Of a DNA stretch of 64,000 nt, positions 38,069 to 46,558 are shown piece after piece; the first letter of the stretch is position 1, and the number at the start of each line of letters is the position of its first letter. This stretch comes from Drouetiella hepatica Uher 2000/2452 (lineage in GTDB: Bacteria; Cyanobacteriota; Cyanobacteriia; Elainellales; Elainellaceae). The notes below the pieces were generated by a model. It saw only the letters and a program-made list of their open reading frames with translations, was not told the DNA's origin and did not search any database. The stretch covers positions 1 through 64,000 of the forward strand of contig JAHHHD010000011.1 in assembly GCA_019359505.1 (NCBI GenBank). Direction: 5' to 3'. The position numbers were made by a program, and so were the translations under genes.

Positions 38069-38482
38069 GCACCGTTTTCCTCTAGGTGAGGGCATTGAGA
38101 TAAGAAACTGCCCTGATGCACTTGCCTAAGTATCGAGTAGTTAGGGCACATTGGGGGATTAGGGCGATCGTTCTGTGGGAATGCTGATGGAAAAAATGAC
38201 AAACAAAACAGGAGTTCCAGCAACGGCGGCATAAACTGCCAGCAGGGGTTTAAGGCTAAGATTTCTCTAGACGGGCACCGCATTGTTGGCAAGCAGCACC
38301 GATAAAACTTAAATAGCACCCATAAAACTATAGTGCCCAGATTTGGAAAACGTCTAACTTTAGGAATTGTGGGGATATAACTTCTATTTTTTGTTAAAGT
38401 GCGTTCATCTCTTCACAAGCTCTATACATCACTGAGTAGCAGATCTCAGGACTAGAATAGGGGCAGTCTTCTTTACACCACC
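38069..38482. other. Intergenic region between divergent cyclase and GNAT genes
   Basis: Both flanking genes start here, so promoters for each are expected. I see an AT-rich stretch near 38340-38400 but no convincing operator, repeat or gene. Confidence 0.35.
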
Positions 38483-39262
38483 ATGTCTACGTTACCCACA
38501 GACGCATTCTCTAAAGACGCATTCTCTAAAGATGTCCTGACCAAAAATGGCTTATCTGAGGCGTTGTCTTCACTAGAAGGAGTAGACTATTCGGCGATCG
38601 ATTTGTCTCTGCTCGTCCGAACGGTGCGCAAGCAGGACTTGGGTAGTCTGGCAGATATTTTAACCAGCAGTTTTCACAGCCAGAATGGCAGTATGGGCTG
38701 GCTATACCCGCTGCTGCGCGCCGGAATTTATGAAGATCTGCGCACCCGTAGCCAAACTCGGACTAAGCACTATGCCTGTTTGGTGGCGGCTCGGCGGATG
38801 TCAAGCAGTGAGCTGGATCAAGAAGCCCAGGCAAGACGATCGCTTCAACTCAATCCTTCTTTACATCCTGCCTTCACCTCGACTCCTGCTTTCGCGCCAA
38901 CGGTGCTATCGGTCGGCAGCGATCGCCCCATCGGCACCATCGAAATTTCTTCAAAAAATCCGCCCCCCTGGCAGTCGCCTCACACTCGCTACCTCTATCT
39001 TTCTAATCTGGCGGTGCATTCTAACTATCGTCGTCAGGGGGCGGCGCAGCAGCTTTTGCAAACCTGCGATCGCGTGGCGCTGGGCTGGGGATTTCAAGAT
39101 CTCTACCTGCATGTGTTAGAGAGCAATCATGCCGCCCGACGGCTCTATTTGCGATCGGGCTATCGCGTGCTGAGAGCTGAAGCCAGCCTGAGTTCATGGA
39201 TGCTAGGCAGACCCCGACAGCTTTTTATGCACAAATCTCTCTCAACGAATTCTGCCTCCTGA
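38483..39262 (+). CDS. GNAT-family N-acetyltransferase
   Basis: This 259-aa protein has an acetyl-CoA-binding core near residues 165-225 (LSNLAVHSNYRRQGAAQQLL, then HVLESNHAARRLYLRSGYRV). The first 40 residues contain duplicated AFSKDAFSKDVLTK-like sequence and look disordered. The substrate is unknown. A short gap separates it from the NmrA-like gene on the same strand. Confidence 0.85.
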   Translation: MSTLPTDAFSKDAFSKDVLTKNGLSEALSSLEGVDYSAIDLSLLVRTVRKQDLGSLADILTSSFHSQNGSMGWLYPLLRAGIYEDLRTRSQTRTKHYACLVAARRMSSSELDQEAQARRSLQLNPSLHPAFTSTPAFAPTVLSVGSDRPIGTIEISSKNPPPWQSPHTRYLYLSNLAVHSNYRRQGAAQQLLQTCDRVALGWGFQDLYLHVLESNHAARRLYLRSGYRVLRAEASLSSWMLGRPRQLFMHKSLSTNSAS

Positions 39263-39327
39263 TGGTTCCAGAATCCATTCCAAAAATCTAAAATGGCATG
39301 AGCCAGATTTAACTGAGGCAAAGCAGA

Positions 39328-40215
39328 ATGTTTTTAGTCACAGGTGCAACGGGTGGATTAGGGCAGCGTGTGGTGCGACAACTGCGATCGCGAGATCTTC
39401 CCGTGCGGGCATTTGTGCAGCTCACTTCCCGCTATGGTGAGCTAGAGCAGCGGGGAGCAGAAATTTTCGTCGGAGATCTGCTGCAAGAGCGCGATATCCA
39501 AAAAGCTTGTCAGGGCGTGCGGTACGTTATTAGCGCCCATGGCTCTAACGCATCCAATCGAGGGAATGCCCAGACGCTAGACTATCGGGCAAATATCGAT
39601 TTAATTGATGCGGCAAAAGCTGCTGGGGTTGAGCATTTTGTATTTGTCTCCGTATTGGGGAGCGATCGCGGCTACGAGGATGCGCCCGTGTTTAAGGCAA
39701 AGTGGGCAGTAGAGCGCTATCTGCAATCGAGCGGATTGAATTACACCATTCTGCGACCTTCTGGGTTTGCTTCTAACCTTTTGCCCTTGGCTGAGCAGTT
39801 TCAAAGAACGGGAATTTACCTGCTGATAGGTGATCCACAAGCCCGTAGCTCGATCGTCAGCACAGACGATCTGGCACGAATTGTCCTAGAGTCTGCCACG
39901 CTTGCAGATGCGAAAAACCAGATTTTGCCTGTTGGCGGTGCCGAAATCTTGGAAAGAGGCGATATCCCAAAAATCTTTGGGCGCATTTTTGAGCGAGAGG
40001 CGATCGTCGTTAATCCGCCACTGTTTTTGCTAGACGCAGTTCGGACAGGGCTGGGCTTTGTAGATTCAGAGAGCCAAAAGGCTCTGGGTACGTTGCGAAC
40101 ATTGCTAGCCAATGAGTTTTTCTGTACGCCTACTGAAACTGAGCGTCTAGAGACTCTGTTTAGTTTCAAGCTAGAAACCCTAGAAAGCTTTATACGTCGA
40201 TATATTAGCCGTTAG
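39328..40215 (+). CDS. NmrA-like / atypical SDR family protein
   Basis: This 295-aa protein has the dinucleotide motif VTGATGGLGQRVVRQL at the N-terminus and the later VFVSVLGSDRG...VERYLQSSGLNYTILRPSGF typical of atypical SDRs (NmrA/Ycf39-like). Members act as NAD(P) sensors or assembly factors rather than classical dehydrogenases. Which applies here is not clear. Confidence 0.85.
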   Translation: MFLVTGATGGLGQRVVRQLRSRDLPVRAFVQLTSRYGELEQRGAEIFVGDLLQERDIQKACQGVRYVISAHGSNASNRGNAQTLDYRANIDLIDAAKAAGVEHFVFVSVLGSDRGYEDAPVFKAKWAVERYLQSSGLNYTILRPSGFASNLLPLAEQFQRTGIYLLIGDPQARSSIVSTDDLARIVLESATLADAKNQILPVGGAEILERGDIPKIFGRIFEREAIVVNPPLFLLDAVRTGLGFVDSESQKALGTLRTLLANEFFCTPTETERLETLFSFKLETLESFIRRYISR

Positions 40216-40340
40216 CCTTCAGGTCTTGCACCTTTCAACCTTCTCTGACTGTAAGTTGAGGGACGATCGCGCCCTCCTAACATTTCAGCATTGAAGGGAA
40301 TATACGACTCAGACACAATCTCGAACACAATCTCAAACTC

Positions 40341-40442
40341 ATACCAATTTGAATTGGAACCGCGACAGATCCCGGTACGGGCTTGGCATTGCCAAGCCCC
40401 TTCTGAGGTTCGATGTGCCCATAAATTCGCTTAAATCGGTAT
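40341..40442 (+). repeat. 102-bp MITE-like element, copy A
   Basis: The ends are ataccaattt and aaatcggtat (imperfect terminal inverted repeats). The middle is a perfect palindrome, gggcttggc-att-gccaagccc. A copy of the same length in the opposite orientation lies at 45990-46091 with only about five differences. Confidence 0.8.
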
Positions 40443-40621
40443 CAGCATCGGGCTGCATTTGTCACAGGACGCGCACATATTCTTCAGCGTTGTTGTGTTC
40501 GCGGAAGCGTTTCATCATCAGGTATGGATCTTGCGGAGGGGGTGCGGGGAACGAAGCGCTTCCCTTGCTAAGGATTTGAGGGGAATCTAAGCCATAGCTA
40601 TATTCATAGCAGTTAGGACGG

Positions 40622-40664
40622 GGACATTTTTGAGGGCGTGCGGAGCACGCCCTCAAAAATGTCC
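40622..40664. repeat. Hairpin element H6
   Basis: A perfect 20-bp stem (ggacatttttgagggcgtgc / gcacgccctcaaaaatgtcc) with a gga loop. The outer ggacattt/aaatgtcc pairs and a gttagga/tccta pair outside are shared with H4 and H8, while the inner stem is unique. Confidence 0.8.
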
Positions 40665-40986
40665 TAAACCCGATAATTACAGCCATAAGACGAAGCCTAT
40701 CCCAAACCCTAGAAGTGTAAATTTTTAGGCGCATATATTTACTAATTGATAGTAGTTTGCAAGAGCTGTCTCCTATCCTCTCCAATTTCAAACTAAGTTC
40801 ATGTCCAAAAAATACTGAGTCACTGAGTTTTACTGAAGTTGTCTTCCCAAATATCCCAAATTGAGATGTAGCGCCTCAAACACTTTTCAAATTTATTCTC
40901 AACAGTGCGTTCTTCTTGAAAATCGTTAAGATAGTGACTATATGCTTCTCATTAAGACAGCTCTGTTGAGAAAGGCGTTTTAACCT

Positions 40987-41016
40987 ATGTAGCTTTAACC
41001 TATGTAGCTTTAACCT
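40987..41016 (+). promoter_or_regulatory. Two in-frame start-stop elements before the Fur-family gene
   Basis: The 15-bp unit tttaacctatgtagc recurs, so ATGTAG occurs at 40987 and 41002 before the true ATG at 41017 (atgtataca). All three are in the same frame. Ribosomes starting upstream would stop at once. Confidence 0.6.
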
Positions 41017-41466
41017 ATGTATACAACCTCCTCCCTCAAAGCTGAACTCAACGAACGCGGTTGGCGACTGACTCCCCAACGAGAAACCATCCTGCAAATT
41101 TTTCAAAATCTTCCAGAAGGGCAGCATCTCAGCGCCGAAGATCTGCATAATTTGCTGCAAGGAGACGGAGATGCCATCAGTTTGTCTACCATCTACCGGA
41201 ACTTGAAGATGATGTCTCGCATGGGCATCCTCAGGGAGTTGGAGCTAGCAGAAGGGCACAAACACTATGAAATCAATCAGCCCTCACCCCATCATCATCA
41301 TCATTTGATCTGCGTCCGCTGCAACAAAACGATCGAATTCAAAAACGATTCGATTCTAAAAATGGGTTCCAAGACTGCCCAAAAAGAAGGCTATCATCTG
41401 CTAGATTGTCAGCTCACCATTCACGCCATTTGCCCAAGCTGCCAGCGATCGCTCCTCCCTGCTTAG
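41017..41466 (+). CDS. Fur-family transcriptional regulator
   Basis: This 149-aa metalloregulator has an N-terminal winged helix (LNERGWRLTPQRETILQIF ... ISLSTIYRNLKMM) and a C-terminal metal-binding dimerisation domain with HHHHHLICVRC and CPSC. The two Cys pairs hold a structural zinc. Whether it is Fur, Zur or PerR cannot be decided from motifs alone. No iron or zinc transport genes are adjacent. Confidence 0.9.
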   Translation: MYTTSSLKAELNERGWRLTPQRETILQIFQNLPEGQHLSAEDLHNLLQGDGDAISLSTIYRNLKMMSRMGILRELELAEGHKHYEINQPSPHHHHHLICVRCNKTIEFKNDSILKMGSKTAQKEGYHLLDCQLTIHAICPSCQRSLLPA

Positions 41467-41478
41467 CCAAAGCTACGG

Positions 41479-42264
41479 CTACTCAAGGTAGTTGCCTCCA
41501 GAGAGAATACGAAGCACCTTCTGGGTGTCACTCAGATCTCCCACAATTCGCCTCAGCGGATGGGGCCAAACCTTAACTAAAGTTGGCGTAGCAGTGATTT
41601 GGTTCGCCTCCGCCTGCTCAGGGTGCCTTTGGATATCAATCACCTTTAGCGTATAGGGCTGCTGCAACGACTGCTCTAAGATTTGATGCAAAATTTTCAG
41701 AATTTTCTCAGTTGCCACACTGTTCCCCGACACAAATAGCCGTAGCACGTACCCCAATGCAGCCTCTGCTGGGGGATCTGGCGGCAGCCAAGACAAGGTG
41801 CTATTTTCCCCAGAGAGAGACCTTGCGGGCGCTTGATCAAACCGCATCACCAGATCATGCTCTTCCCAAAGCTGAGGAAACTGCTGCCGATAAGATTCTA
41901 CGACCGGAGGATCACACACCCCCTCTGGACAGGGCAAAGCTGTCCAAACTAGGGAATCTACGCCAAACAAAACATTGAGCAAAGCCTGATGTCTTAAAAC
42001 TAACGGGCTAGATTCAGCAAAGGTCTGAATACATTGCGTTTGTGGATCAAGCCAGCGATCGATCGTTGCCGTGTAGCACGGCACCAAAAAGTGCGGCGGC
42101 TCCGTTAATTGCAAGGCTTCCTGAAGCGCTGTACAAAGCTGCAAGTGCCAGCGACTTCGCTTCTCAGGATCGATGCAATATACTAGGTCGCCACCGGGCG
42201 TAAATAGCGCTATCCCCTTAAAAAGCTTTGAATTAGAAGAAGCAAGTTCTGAATTGGGAAACAT
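41479..42264 (-). CDS. KaiB-domain protein with an extra N-terminal domain
   Basis: In this 261-aa protein the C-terminal 95 residues (LRLFVSGNSVATEKILKILH ... TPTLVKVWPHPLRRIVGDL) match the thioredoxin-like KaiB fold, as also found in SasA. Residues 1-150 (GIALFTPGGDLVYCIDPEK...) are a separate domain I cannot name. There is no kaiA or kaiC nearby and no kinase domain. It converges tail to tail with the Fur-family gene. Confidence 0.75.
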   Translation of the reverse strand: MFPNSELASSNSKLFKGIALFTPGGDLVYCIDPEKRSRWHLQLCTALQEALQLTEPPHFLVPCYTATIDRWLDPQTQCIQTFAESSPLVLRHQALLNVLFGVDSLVWTALPCPEGVCDPPVVESYRQQFPQLWEEHDLVMRFDQAPARSLSGENSTLSWLPPDPPAEAALGYVLRLFVSGNSVATEKILKILHQILEQSLQQPYTLKVIDIQRHPEQAEANQITATPTLVKVWPHPLRRIVGDLSDTQKVLRILSGGNYLE

Positions 42265-42367
42265 GAGGGATGGGGTTAGGAGCTGGAAGGAATACCCGTT
42301 TCCAAACAGAAATTCATAGATAGATTTTTACACCTGTAGAAACCGCTAAGGTGGTTAGAACGGGAAT

Positions 42368-42402
42368 ATTTATGGTGGGGCGCTTCGCGCCCCACCATAA
42401 AT
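42368..42402. repeat. Hairpin element H7
   Basis: A perfect 16-bp stem (atttatggtggggcgc / gcgccccaccataaat) with a ttc loop. The flanks (ggttagaacgggaat; gtcctgagcaaactggcgac) are a reversed, slightly diverged version of the H4/H8 flanks. It lies between the KaiB-like and pilT genes. Confidence 0.8.
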
Positions 42403-42562
42403 GTCCTGAGCAAACTGGCGACAGCCATACATAAAAGAAAATTATACGAAAGAAGAATTTTTTATGTACCTCTCTCTACATAAAAATCGGGGAGGCATCC
42501 CCATAGAAGACACCACCCCCAATATACCTCTTCCTTCTTAGTAGCTAAGTTAGGTCTTGCCT

Positions 42563-43936
42563 TTAGACGCGACCTCTGAGAATTTGCGCCATTTCATTGG
42601 GCTTCGGCGACATTTCCAAAGCCGTTTCTTCGGTAATTCGCCCTGCCTCATAGAGCTTATATAGCGACTGATTCATCGTACACATACCGTCAAAAGTGCA
42701 TCGCGGGATAATTGCCTCAATCTCATCAATCTCGCCTCTCCGGATGTAATCTTTAATGGCATCTGTGTTGATCAGAATGTCGTGGAAAGCAGCCCGCTTA
42801 CCGTCTGTAGTGCGGCACAGCCCTTGAGCAATAATAGCGACCATGGATTCAGCGATCGCCACCCGCATCGGAGCCTGCTGATCAGGCTCATACAGATTTA
42901 GAATCCGTTCGATCGTCTTAACAGCGCTGTTAGTGTGCAGGGTACCCATCACCATGTGCCCCGTTTGAGCCGCTTTCAAGGCAGTATTGACCGTTTCCTT
43001 GTCCCGCATTTCACCCACCAGAATGATATCTGGATCTTCCCGCAGAGAGGCTTTCAGAGCATTGTCAAACTTACGGGTGTGAATCCCCACTTCCCGCTGT
43101 TTAATCAGTGATTTCTTACTCTGATGGACAAATTCAACCGGGTCTTCGATCGTGATGATGTTTTTGGGCATCTCACTGTTGATGTAGTCAATCATGGCGG
43201 CCATGGTAGTCGACTTGCCCGAACCCGTGGGGCCTGTCACCAAAACCAATCCCTTGTGATAGTGGCAAATATCTTTAAAGACAGGCGGCAGATTAAGCTG
43301 CTCCATGGTCAAGATCTTCAGCGGAATTAACCGCATCACCATCGAAGGGCCGCGCAACGTATCAAAAATGTTGATCCGCACCCGCGCAAATTCATATTGG
43401 GTCGCTCCGTCGTAGTCCAGCGTCTCTTGAAACCGCTGAATATCGGCATCGCTAAGAATTTCTGTCAGCCAGCTAAAGAAAGTATCTTTGTCGGTAATGG
43501 GATAGTCCGTGGTATCCATTTCGCCCCGGTTGCGGAAGCGAGGCACCTCGCCAACACCCGTATGAATATCCGAAAATCCTTTGTCGTAGGCTTCTCGCAC
43601 CAACTGTTCCATTGTCGGTTGACCAGGGGTCGGTTTGCCTCGCCCGATCGCCTGTACGTTACTGGCAGCCGAAGGAACTCCAAGGCGCTGTCCTGGAGGC
43701 GGTGCAGCAGGTCTAGAGGCTCCCATACTAGGCGGTACACCTGGATTGCTGGCTGGCGGCGGGAGAGGAATGGTGGGAGAGGGCATTTGCCGCGTTGCCT
43801 CGGAAGCTTGGCTTCCCGGCATCTGACCCGGCATCTGACCCGGCATCTGACCCGGCATCGATCGCCCTGGCGGCGGGGGCGGGGGCGGCATCCGAGGGGT
43901 AGAGGGTGGGATGGGCGGACGCTGTGAATCTGTCAT
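42563..43936 (-). CDS. pilT: Type IV pilus retraction ATPase PilT-like
   Basis: This 457-aa hexameric ATPase has Walker A GPTGSGKSTTMAAMIDYIN, the Asp box TIEDPVEFVH, Walker B DIILVGEMRDKETV and the His box TGHMVMGTLHTNSA. The AIRA-like motif is present as MRVAIAESMVAIIAQGLCR. The first 115 residues are a Pro/Met/Gln-rich disordered extension with tandem MPGQ units. No pilB or pilC is adjacent, so this may be a second PilT paralogue. Confidence 0.92.
   Translation of the reverse strand: MTDSQRPPIPPSTPRMPPPPPPPGRSMPGQMPGQMPGQMPGSQASEATRQMPSPTIPLPPPASNPGVPPSMGASRPAAPPPGQRLGVPSAASNVQAIGRGKPTPGQPTMEQLVREAYDKGFSDIHTGVGEVPRFRNRGEMDTTDYPITDKDTFFSWLTEILSDADIQRFQETLDYDGATQYEFARVRINIFDTLRGPSMVMRLIPLKILTMEQLNLPPVFKDICHYHKGLVLVTGPTGSGKSTTMAAMIDYINSEMPKNIITIEDPVEFVHQSKKSLIKQREVGIHTRKFDNALKASLREDPDIILVGEMRDKETVNTALKAAQTGHMVMGTLHTNSAVKTIERILNLYEPDQQAPMRVAIAESMVAIIAQGLCRTTDGKRAAFHDILINTDAIKDYIRRGEIDEIEAIIPRCTFDGMCTMNQSLYKLYEAGRITEETALEMSPKPNEMAQILRGRV
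43810..43858 (-). repeat. 12-bp in-frame repeat encoding MPGQ
   Basis: Four near-identical copies of catctgacccgg (plus-strand reading) encode successive MPGQ tetrapeptides in the N-terminal extension of PilT. The unit keeps the reading frame. Confidence 0.75.
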
Positions 43937-44459
43937 AGACCACCTAGGGGTAAAGGAGCATCAAAATGTAAGTACGAACAAGAAAACTGGAGAGCTTGAG
44001 GTGAGACAGGAGAATGGCGATCGAAGTACGCGAAATCTTCTGTGAAATCTCTGCCAGAAGGCTTAGAGCTGTCTGCGGTTTTAGCCAGATGCGAGTCAAA
44101 TTGCCCAAACCCTTCCACACTAAAATTCACACTAGAATTAACTGCGTACTGTAGGCAATCGTACCGTAGAGAATTGTGCTGTCAGCGATCGCACATTAGA
44201 AAGCGGTTCGCTTAATCTACAACATTTGGCTTAATCTACAGCATTTGAAAGGCAGTCAAGCAAAGATTAGATTTTAAAAGGCTTTGCTTAAAGGCTTACT
44301 TTAACCTTAATAAAAAACTCTATCTTTTCCTCTCAAGTTCCGTCATTTCATTTGCATTCTAATTTCATTTGCACTCTAAGATTGCCCAAAAACTCTAACT
44401 TCTTATCATCTGTGCAAAAGTTAGATTAGCAAGCCCTGTGGAATCTAGCACTAATTAGC
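43937..44459. other. Intergenic region with short tandem duplications
   Basis: This gap is shared by the divergent pilT and sensor-kinase genes. It shows two small tandem duplications: a 20-bp unit around cttaatctacarcatttg at about 44211-44248, and an atttcatttgcaytctaa unit at about 44346-44380. There is no gene; promoters for both neighbours are expected. Confidence 0.4.
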
Positions 44460-45875
44460 ATGTTTCAAGCTACTCGCCGCCGTCTCGCCCTCTGGTACAC
44501 AACCGTTACGGCGGTGCTGATCCTTTTGTTCGCAACCGGATTTTATTGGTACGTGCGAGATACCTTAGTTGAGCGAATTGACGACACCCTAAACCATGTC
44601 GTAGAAGTCGTCCAACGATCGCTTGTGATTGAGCCTTTAGAGAGTGATTTAACGATCGCTGAAACAACCCGTGAGCCTGTGCTGCATGTCAACATAGACG
44701 CTAGCTTTCGTAGCAATGCCGCCGCTGTCGAAGATGACCATATTGACTTGGAGTGGTTTAGCTCCACAGGGAATCTGCTTTGGTCGACCTTTTCGGCTCC
44801 GATCGATATTCCTCTACACCAGAGCAATGGTGAAACCGTTCGTGTAGAAAGAGCATGGGGCAATGAAGCCGAAAGCTGGACAGAGGCGGATCGGGGAAAG
44901 CTACGGCAGGTGACTCAGCGCCTTCAGGTTGGGCAGCAGGTTTTGGGCTATCTGCGGGTGAGCCATCCTTGGTTTGAAGTTAGCAAACCCAGTCAGCAGC
45001 TCATTCGAGATTTGGCTGTAGGCACGGTGCTGGTTGTGGCAACGGTCGCGGCGATCGGCTGGTTTTTGTCAGGGTTGGCGATCGCCCCTGTCCGAGAGTC
45101 TTACCAACAGCTCAAACAATTTACCGCCGATGCCTCTCACGAATTGCGTAACCCGATCGCCGTGATTCAAACCAATGTCCAAGTCGCTTTGGCTGATCCC
45201 GATCCTCATATGTATCAGGATCAGCTTCAAGTTGTAGAAAGGTTGACCCGAAGATTAGGTCGCCTGGTTGATGATTTGCTGTTTCTGGCGCGACAAGACG
45301 GTGGAATTACCGCTTTAAGGCGAGAGCCTGTTGATCTGAATGAATTGGTGCAAGAAGTAGTCGAGGAGCAAAAAGCGATCGCTTCAGAGAAATCTTTGTC
45401 CCTTTTACTCATTGCTTCTCATTTTCCAGCCAATGGCTCTCATCTTCCAGCTAGTAGCAAAGAATTTGTAAAAGATAGCGGAGCGCCCTTGCTCATTCAA
45501 GCCGATCGCGATCAAATCACTCGTTTGTTAACCAATCTCATCAGCAATGCGGTGCGTTATACACCTCCTGGAGGGCAGGTGGAGGTGAGCGTCCAGCGAT
45601 CGAAGCAGCCTGGAAATTCTCAGGTGCAAGTATTGGTTAAAGACACGGGGATTGGCATTTCGGCAGAATCATTGCCTCATTTATTCGATCGCTTCTATCG
45701 AGTTGATCCAGCGCGTACTTATTCTGATATGCAGCAGGATTCTCTGGAGGCTACGGCTGGGTCTGGTTTAGGGTTGGCGATCGCTAAAGTCATTGTGGAA
45801 AATCATCAAGGTTTGATTCAGGTTGAGAGCAGCCTGAATCAGGGCACAACTTTTGCAGTCACATTGCCGCTATAG
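44460..45875 (+). CDS. Membrane sensor histidine kinase, orphan
   Basis: This 471-aa protein has two transmembrane helices (about residues 10-32 and 184-208) enclosing a periplasmic domain of about 150 residues. The DHp helix (ASHELRNPIAVIQTNV) follows almost at once, leaving little or no HAMP. The ATPase has DTGIGI and GSGLGLAIAK. Layout resembles the RppB/NrsS type of cyanobacterial kinases. No response regulator lies beside it. Confidence 0.9.
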   Translation: MFQATRRRLALWYTTVTAVLILLFATGFYWYVRDTLVERIDDTLNHVVEVVQRSLVIEPLESDLTIAETTREPVLHVNIDASFRSNAAAVEDDHIDLEWFSSTGNLLWSTFSAPIDIPLHQSNGETVRVERAWGNEAESWTEADRGKLRQVTQRLQVGQQVLGYLRVSHPWFEVSKPSQQLIRDLAVGTVLVVATVAAIGWFLSGLAIAPVRESYQQLKQFTADASHELRNPIAVIQTNVQVALADPDPHMYQDQLQVVERLTRRLGRLVDDLLFLARQDGGITALRREPVDLNELVQEVVEEQKAIASEKSLSLLLIASHFPANGSHLPASSKEFVKDSGAPLLIQADRDQITRLLTNLISNAVRYTPPGGQVEVSVQRSKQPGNSQVQVLVKDTGIGISAESLPHLFDRFYRVDPARTYSDMQQDSLEATAGSGLGLAIAKVIVENHQGLIQVESSLNQGTTFAVTLPL

Positions 45876-46558
45876 CGATTAAAGTCAGAAAAATGCTGAG
45901 TCAAAAAGCAAACTGTTAGCAGCCATCCTCATTGAGGTTGTGAGCTGAGCTAGCAGAAATGGGCACTCTTAGTAATGAGTCAATTAATGATACCGATTTA
46001 AACGAATTTGTGGGCACATCGAACCTCAGAAGGGGCTTGGCATTGCCAAGCCCGTACCGGGATCTGTCGTGGTTCCAATTCAAATTGGTATGAGAAGGAA
46101 CATGAGGTAAAACCCTGTCCATAATTTTTTGAATTCAACGGTTGAAACCGCCTAAATGTTTCTCTGGGAAGAGGCGATCGGTTCAGCTTTTTCTTTCATT
46201 TAGAAAAAGAGAATCATGGGAAAAAGTTCAAGTTCTATTTTCTACAAAAAATAGGATGGCGAGAGCAAGCAGTCGTTGATTGTAGCGAAGAATTCTATTT
46301 GAGAAAGCTCAGAAGTTTTCGCCCAAAAAGTTGCTTAAGGCGTGAAATTATGATATTCGTAGAATAAATGAGTAGTGACAGGTGCTTAGTGTATTTTCCT
46401 AGATTCAATCTAGGAAGTTGCGAATGTCTCCCAGGCTGAATTGGCTACTGATTGGCTTAAGCGGTTAGGGCGACTTGTTAGGTTCGCATTACCAGGTTGT
46501 CGGGCATGAAACTTGGATCGAGTTAACCTTGCAATTATTGTTTTGAGGAGAATGACCT
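45876..46558. other. 683-bp intergenic region before the PG-binding genes
   Basis: It holds the 102-bp element copy B and a small perfect hairpin (cctagatt / aatctagg, 46408-46425). Near 46426 is the phrase gttgcgaatg, which recurs upstream of the second PG-binding gene. The long leader could be regulatory; I do not see the conserved core of the ydaO (c-di-AMP) riboswitch. Confidence 0.4.
45990..46091 (-). repeat. 102-bp MITE-like element, copy B (inverted)
   Basis: The reverse complement of copy A at 40341-40442, with about five substitutions and no length change. The high identity implies recent spread or conversion. Confidence 0.8.

Larger units (their letters stand above)
40216..41016. 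other. 801-bp repeat-rich intergenic region
   Basis: It contains a 102-bp element (40341-40442), hairpin H6 (40622-40664) and, on the minus strand near 40462-40530, a short piece reading DPYLMMKRFREHNNAEEYVR that might be a gene remnant. The last 100 bp include the triplicated start context of the Fur-family gene. There is no intact gene. Confidence 0.45.

Noticed and set aside
38065-38319. 84-codon minus-strand open frame upstream of the cyclase gene
   Set aside because: Biased composition, no ribosome site, and it overlaps the promoter region of the cyclase gene.
40462-40530. Minus-strand piece reading DPYLMMKRFREHNNAEEYVR before a stop
   Set aside because: The composition looks protein-like, but it is only about 25 residues long, the upstream part runs through a hairpin repeat, and I cannot match it to a family. 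It may be a decayed gene end; not called.
43397-43927. 176-codon plus-strand frame opposite pilT
   Set aside because: Arg/His-rich antisense shadow of the Pro-rich N-terminus of PilT.
46120-46558. Possible ydaO (c-di-AMP) riboswitch before the PG-binding gene
   Set aside because: The gene context is typical, but I do not find the conserved core sequences. Only a small local hairpin is visible.
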